A stretch of DNA of 64,000 nucleotides from Blepharisma stoltei (Eukaryota > Ciliophora > Heterotrichea > Heterotrichida > Blepharismidae): assembly GCA_914767885.1 (NCBI GenBank), contig CAJZBQ010000010.1:186001-250000 (forward strand). The letters run 5' to 3'. Position numbers and translations under genes: made by a program. Each line of letters begins with the position of its first letter. Position 1 is the stretch's first letter. Positions 63,001 to 64,000 of the stretch are shown piece by piece. The notes beneath the pieces were generated by a model, which was not told the origin of the DNA, did no database searches, and saw only the letters and a program-made list of their open reading frames with translations.

Positions 63001-64000
63001 CTCTTTATACCAAAATTTATGGATCAGACCCAGAACAGTTAAAAAACATGTATTTGCATCAGGAAAGATGCAAAACCCAAGAACCAAAAAATAAAGAATT
63101 TATAATGGCAATCCACAGCTTCGAGCCAGAAAAAAACTTTGAAATTCCTATAGGCAAAAAAGCGTCTTTTGGTGTGAAATTTGTGACAATTGACAATGGG
63201 GATGCTTGGATCGGGGAAATGGTCCCAAACCCTTTGCCTCCAAATTATATTGATGCGAAACGGTTTATTTCTGAGATGTGCAATGAAATATAGAAATTTC
63301 CCATAGATGGCGCTGTTTGCCCTTGATTTTGCCCATGAGAAAAATTTTTTGGTTTGACCAAACCATATGGGACTGGTCGAACCAAAAAATTTCCCCAGTG
63401 GGCAAATTAAGGGCAAACAGCGCCATTTATGGGAAATTTCTATATATGTTATTGCAAAATATAACGATAAATATGAAAAGTATGGATACAAGAGCTACTC
63501 TAGGCAACTGATGGAACATATTGAATATAGCAATGAATTTCCTCTGAAAACCAAGTTTTCTTATTTTCAAAAAGATTTGATGCAACAATTAGCAGACATT
63601 TTTCGACCTCTTGAGCCATCAATAACTCCAGCCAACATCCAAATTTATACGAAAAAGTCACATATGAGGTTTCCTCAACAACTGCCCTATCCTTACAGCG
63701 AAGAAGAAAATCCTCTGAGATTCAAAAAATCAAGCACCAATCCATCATTGGCTTCAATTATAGAAAATTCTAATATTTTGTACTTTGATATCATGCCATT
63801 CCCGATCCCACAGCTGGAGCATAAAATAATTGTTTACTGCTATTACCTGACTCAGAACTACGAAATGAATTATGAATTTTTAAGAACTCTCCCTGAAACA
63901 GCTACTGTAAAAGACTTTGATCAGGAAATCAAAAACGAAGTGATGAGCGTCATGAACACTGATAAAACGATAGACCTAGGGAGTTTAGAAGAGGTGAAGT
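60053..64000 (+). CDS. USP7: USP7-like ubiquitin hydrolase (MATH + USP + UBL), 3'-truncated by window end, with a retroposon and two IESs
   Basis: Start ATG 60053. Retroposon R6 cuts DYLMLPKDK-SSEEFHTFL; a MITE cuts PHDDS-KELTGYVG; a 154-bp palindrome cuts MCNEI-YVIAKYND. With all three removed the frame stays open to 64000. N-terminal MATH domain about residues 60-200 (WRVLIFFNRNACVSCFVEMD, FTFSKRDWGYDDFI). Catalytic core: Cys box GLINEGTTCYMNSLLQTLFF, QHDVQEFNCVLSDTLE, and His box LVHSGNLAAGHYYSYISP. UBL domains follow (YVNASNNEKVTVFYKWYS, NMYLHQERCKTQEPK). TGA is Trp at about 60799, 62115 and 62784. USP7 deubiquitinates nuclear regulators; the C-terminus lies outside the window. Confidence 0.92.
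60190..60544 (+). mobile_element. SINE-like retroposon R6 (family 1), exonic
   Basis: Flanked by 12-bp duplications TAAGGACAAAAG at 60178-60189 and 60545-60556. The 3' tail is TTTTAACTTTAACTTT. The body is the reverse complement of R1b (GGCCTTATAA, CCTAGGGAGC, GATGGACTCCGAAG). Removal of 367 bp joins PKDK-SSEE in frame. Confidence 0.88.
60992..61312. mobile_element. IES, MITE with left hairpin, between MATH and USP domains
   Basis: TAA at 60992-60994 and 61313-61315. Left CCGTGAGCGAACAAAA folds on TTTTGTTCGCTCACGG; right end is decayed (GATCACGAGGGGGAG). Removal of 321 bp yields DDSKELTGYVGLINEG, as in other USP7 proteins. Confidence 0.92.
63291..63444. mobile_element. 154-bp TA-bounded palindromic IES in USP7-like gene
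   Basis: The insert is an almost perfect inverted repeat over its whole length: TAGAAATTTCCCATAGATGG and GGCGCTGTTTGCCCTT at the left, complements at the right, meeting near 63350-63375. TA at 63289-63290 and 63443-63444. Unexcised it gives TAG; excised it gives CNEIYVIAKYND in frame. Its first bases resemble the ends of the 3.26-kb element (TAGAAnTTTC). Confidence 0.88.

Noticed and set aside
1-64000. Standard genetic code with many short genes
   Set aside because: TGA falls repeatedly at conserved Trp positions (kinase DMWSFG, PP2C, MYB, USP7 and RING genes), and frames continue past it with family-matching sequence.

Overview
The window reads as germline (micronuclear-type) DNA of a heterotrich ciliate, most likely Blepharisma or a close relative. 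Four signals agree. TGA is read as tryptophan inside conserved domains (BK channel, USP, RING, kinase, MYB, PP2C), and genes end in TAA or TAG. Seven introns of 15 or 16 nt (GTA...AG) are needed to keep frames open. Genes are compact in AT-rich DNA. Many coding sequences are cut by inserted DNA whose exact removal at a short direct repeat restores the frame and the protein family alignment, which is the hallmark of internal eliminated sequences (IESs). Organism assignment is inference; the frames and junctions are read directly and were checked by codon arithmetic.

Layout. 0-5 kb: small cytoskeletal-type genes, a Tctex dynein light chain and two tandem endonuclease/exonuclease/phosphatase paralogues. 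5-9.3 kb: a POLD3-like polymerase subunit and a coiled-coil/C1q-like protein broken by two retroposons. 9.3-16 kb: one BK-type K+ channel interrupted by a 282-bp MITE and by a 3.26-kb element that itself carries a pogo transposon. 16-23 kb: a small membrane protein, a SAM-cyclin protein and a large kelch/cysteine-rich membrane protein with two retroposons, one IES and three tiny introns. 23-31 kb: PP2C, two coiled-coil proteins, a secreted Cys-rich protein, RPAIN-like, RING-H2 and ADP-dependent glucokinase genes. 32-38 kb: BET-like bromodomain protein, DYRK kinase, multipass membrane protein. 38-50 kb: armadillo-type protein, glutathionyl-hydroquinone reductase-like, two EF-hand proteins, a TKL-like kinase and Sm-F. 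50-64 kb: a cluster rich in ubiquitin genes (ZNF598/Hel2, Ariadne-type RBR ligase, USP7), an ER DnaJ, a three-repeat MYB and one unknown.

The dominant system is the eliminated DNA. I resolve 16 non-retroposon IESs in coding sequence plus the nested pogo element, and six exonic retroposon loci. Most IESs are about 280-390 bp MITE copies with CTCCC...GGGAG ends, flanked by a 3-bp TTA or TAA repeat (TGA once). They share an asymmetric end plan with a pogo-like transposon at 11.85-13.67 kb: a fold-back hairpin at one end and a directly repeated terminal motif at the other. A different class is SINE-like retroposons with 9-15 bp target-site duplications; every duplication contains TA, so each could be removed as an ordinary TA-bounded IES. 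A pogo-derived MITE as the main IES source is already described for Blepharisma; the exonic TA-containing retroposons, the TGA-bounded IES, the double insertion at one target and the threefold nesting are the parts I would look at first.
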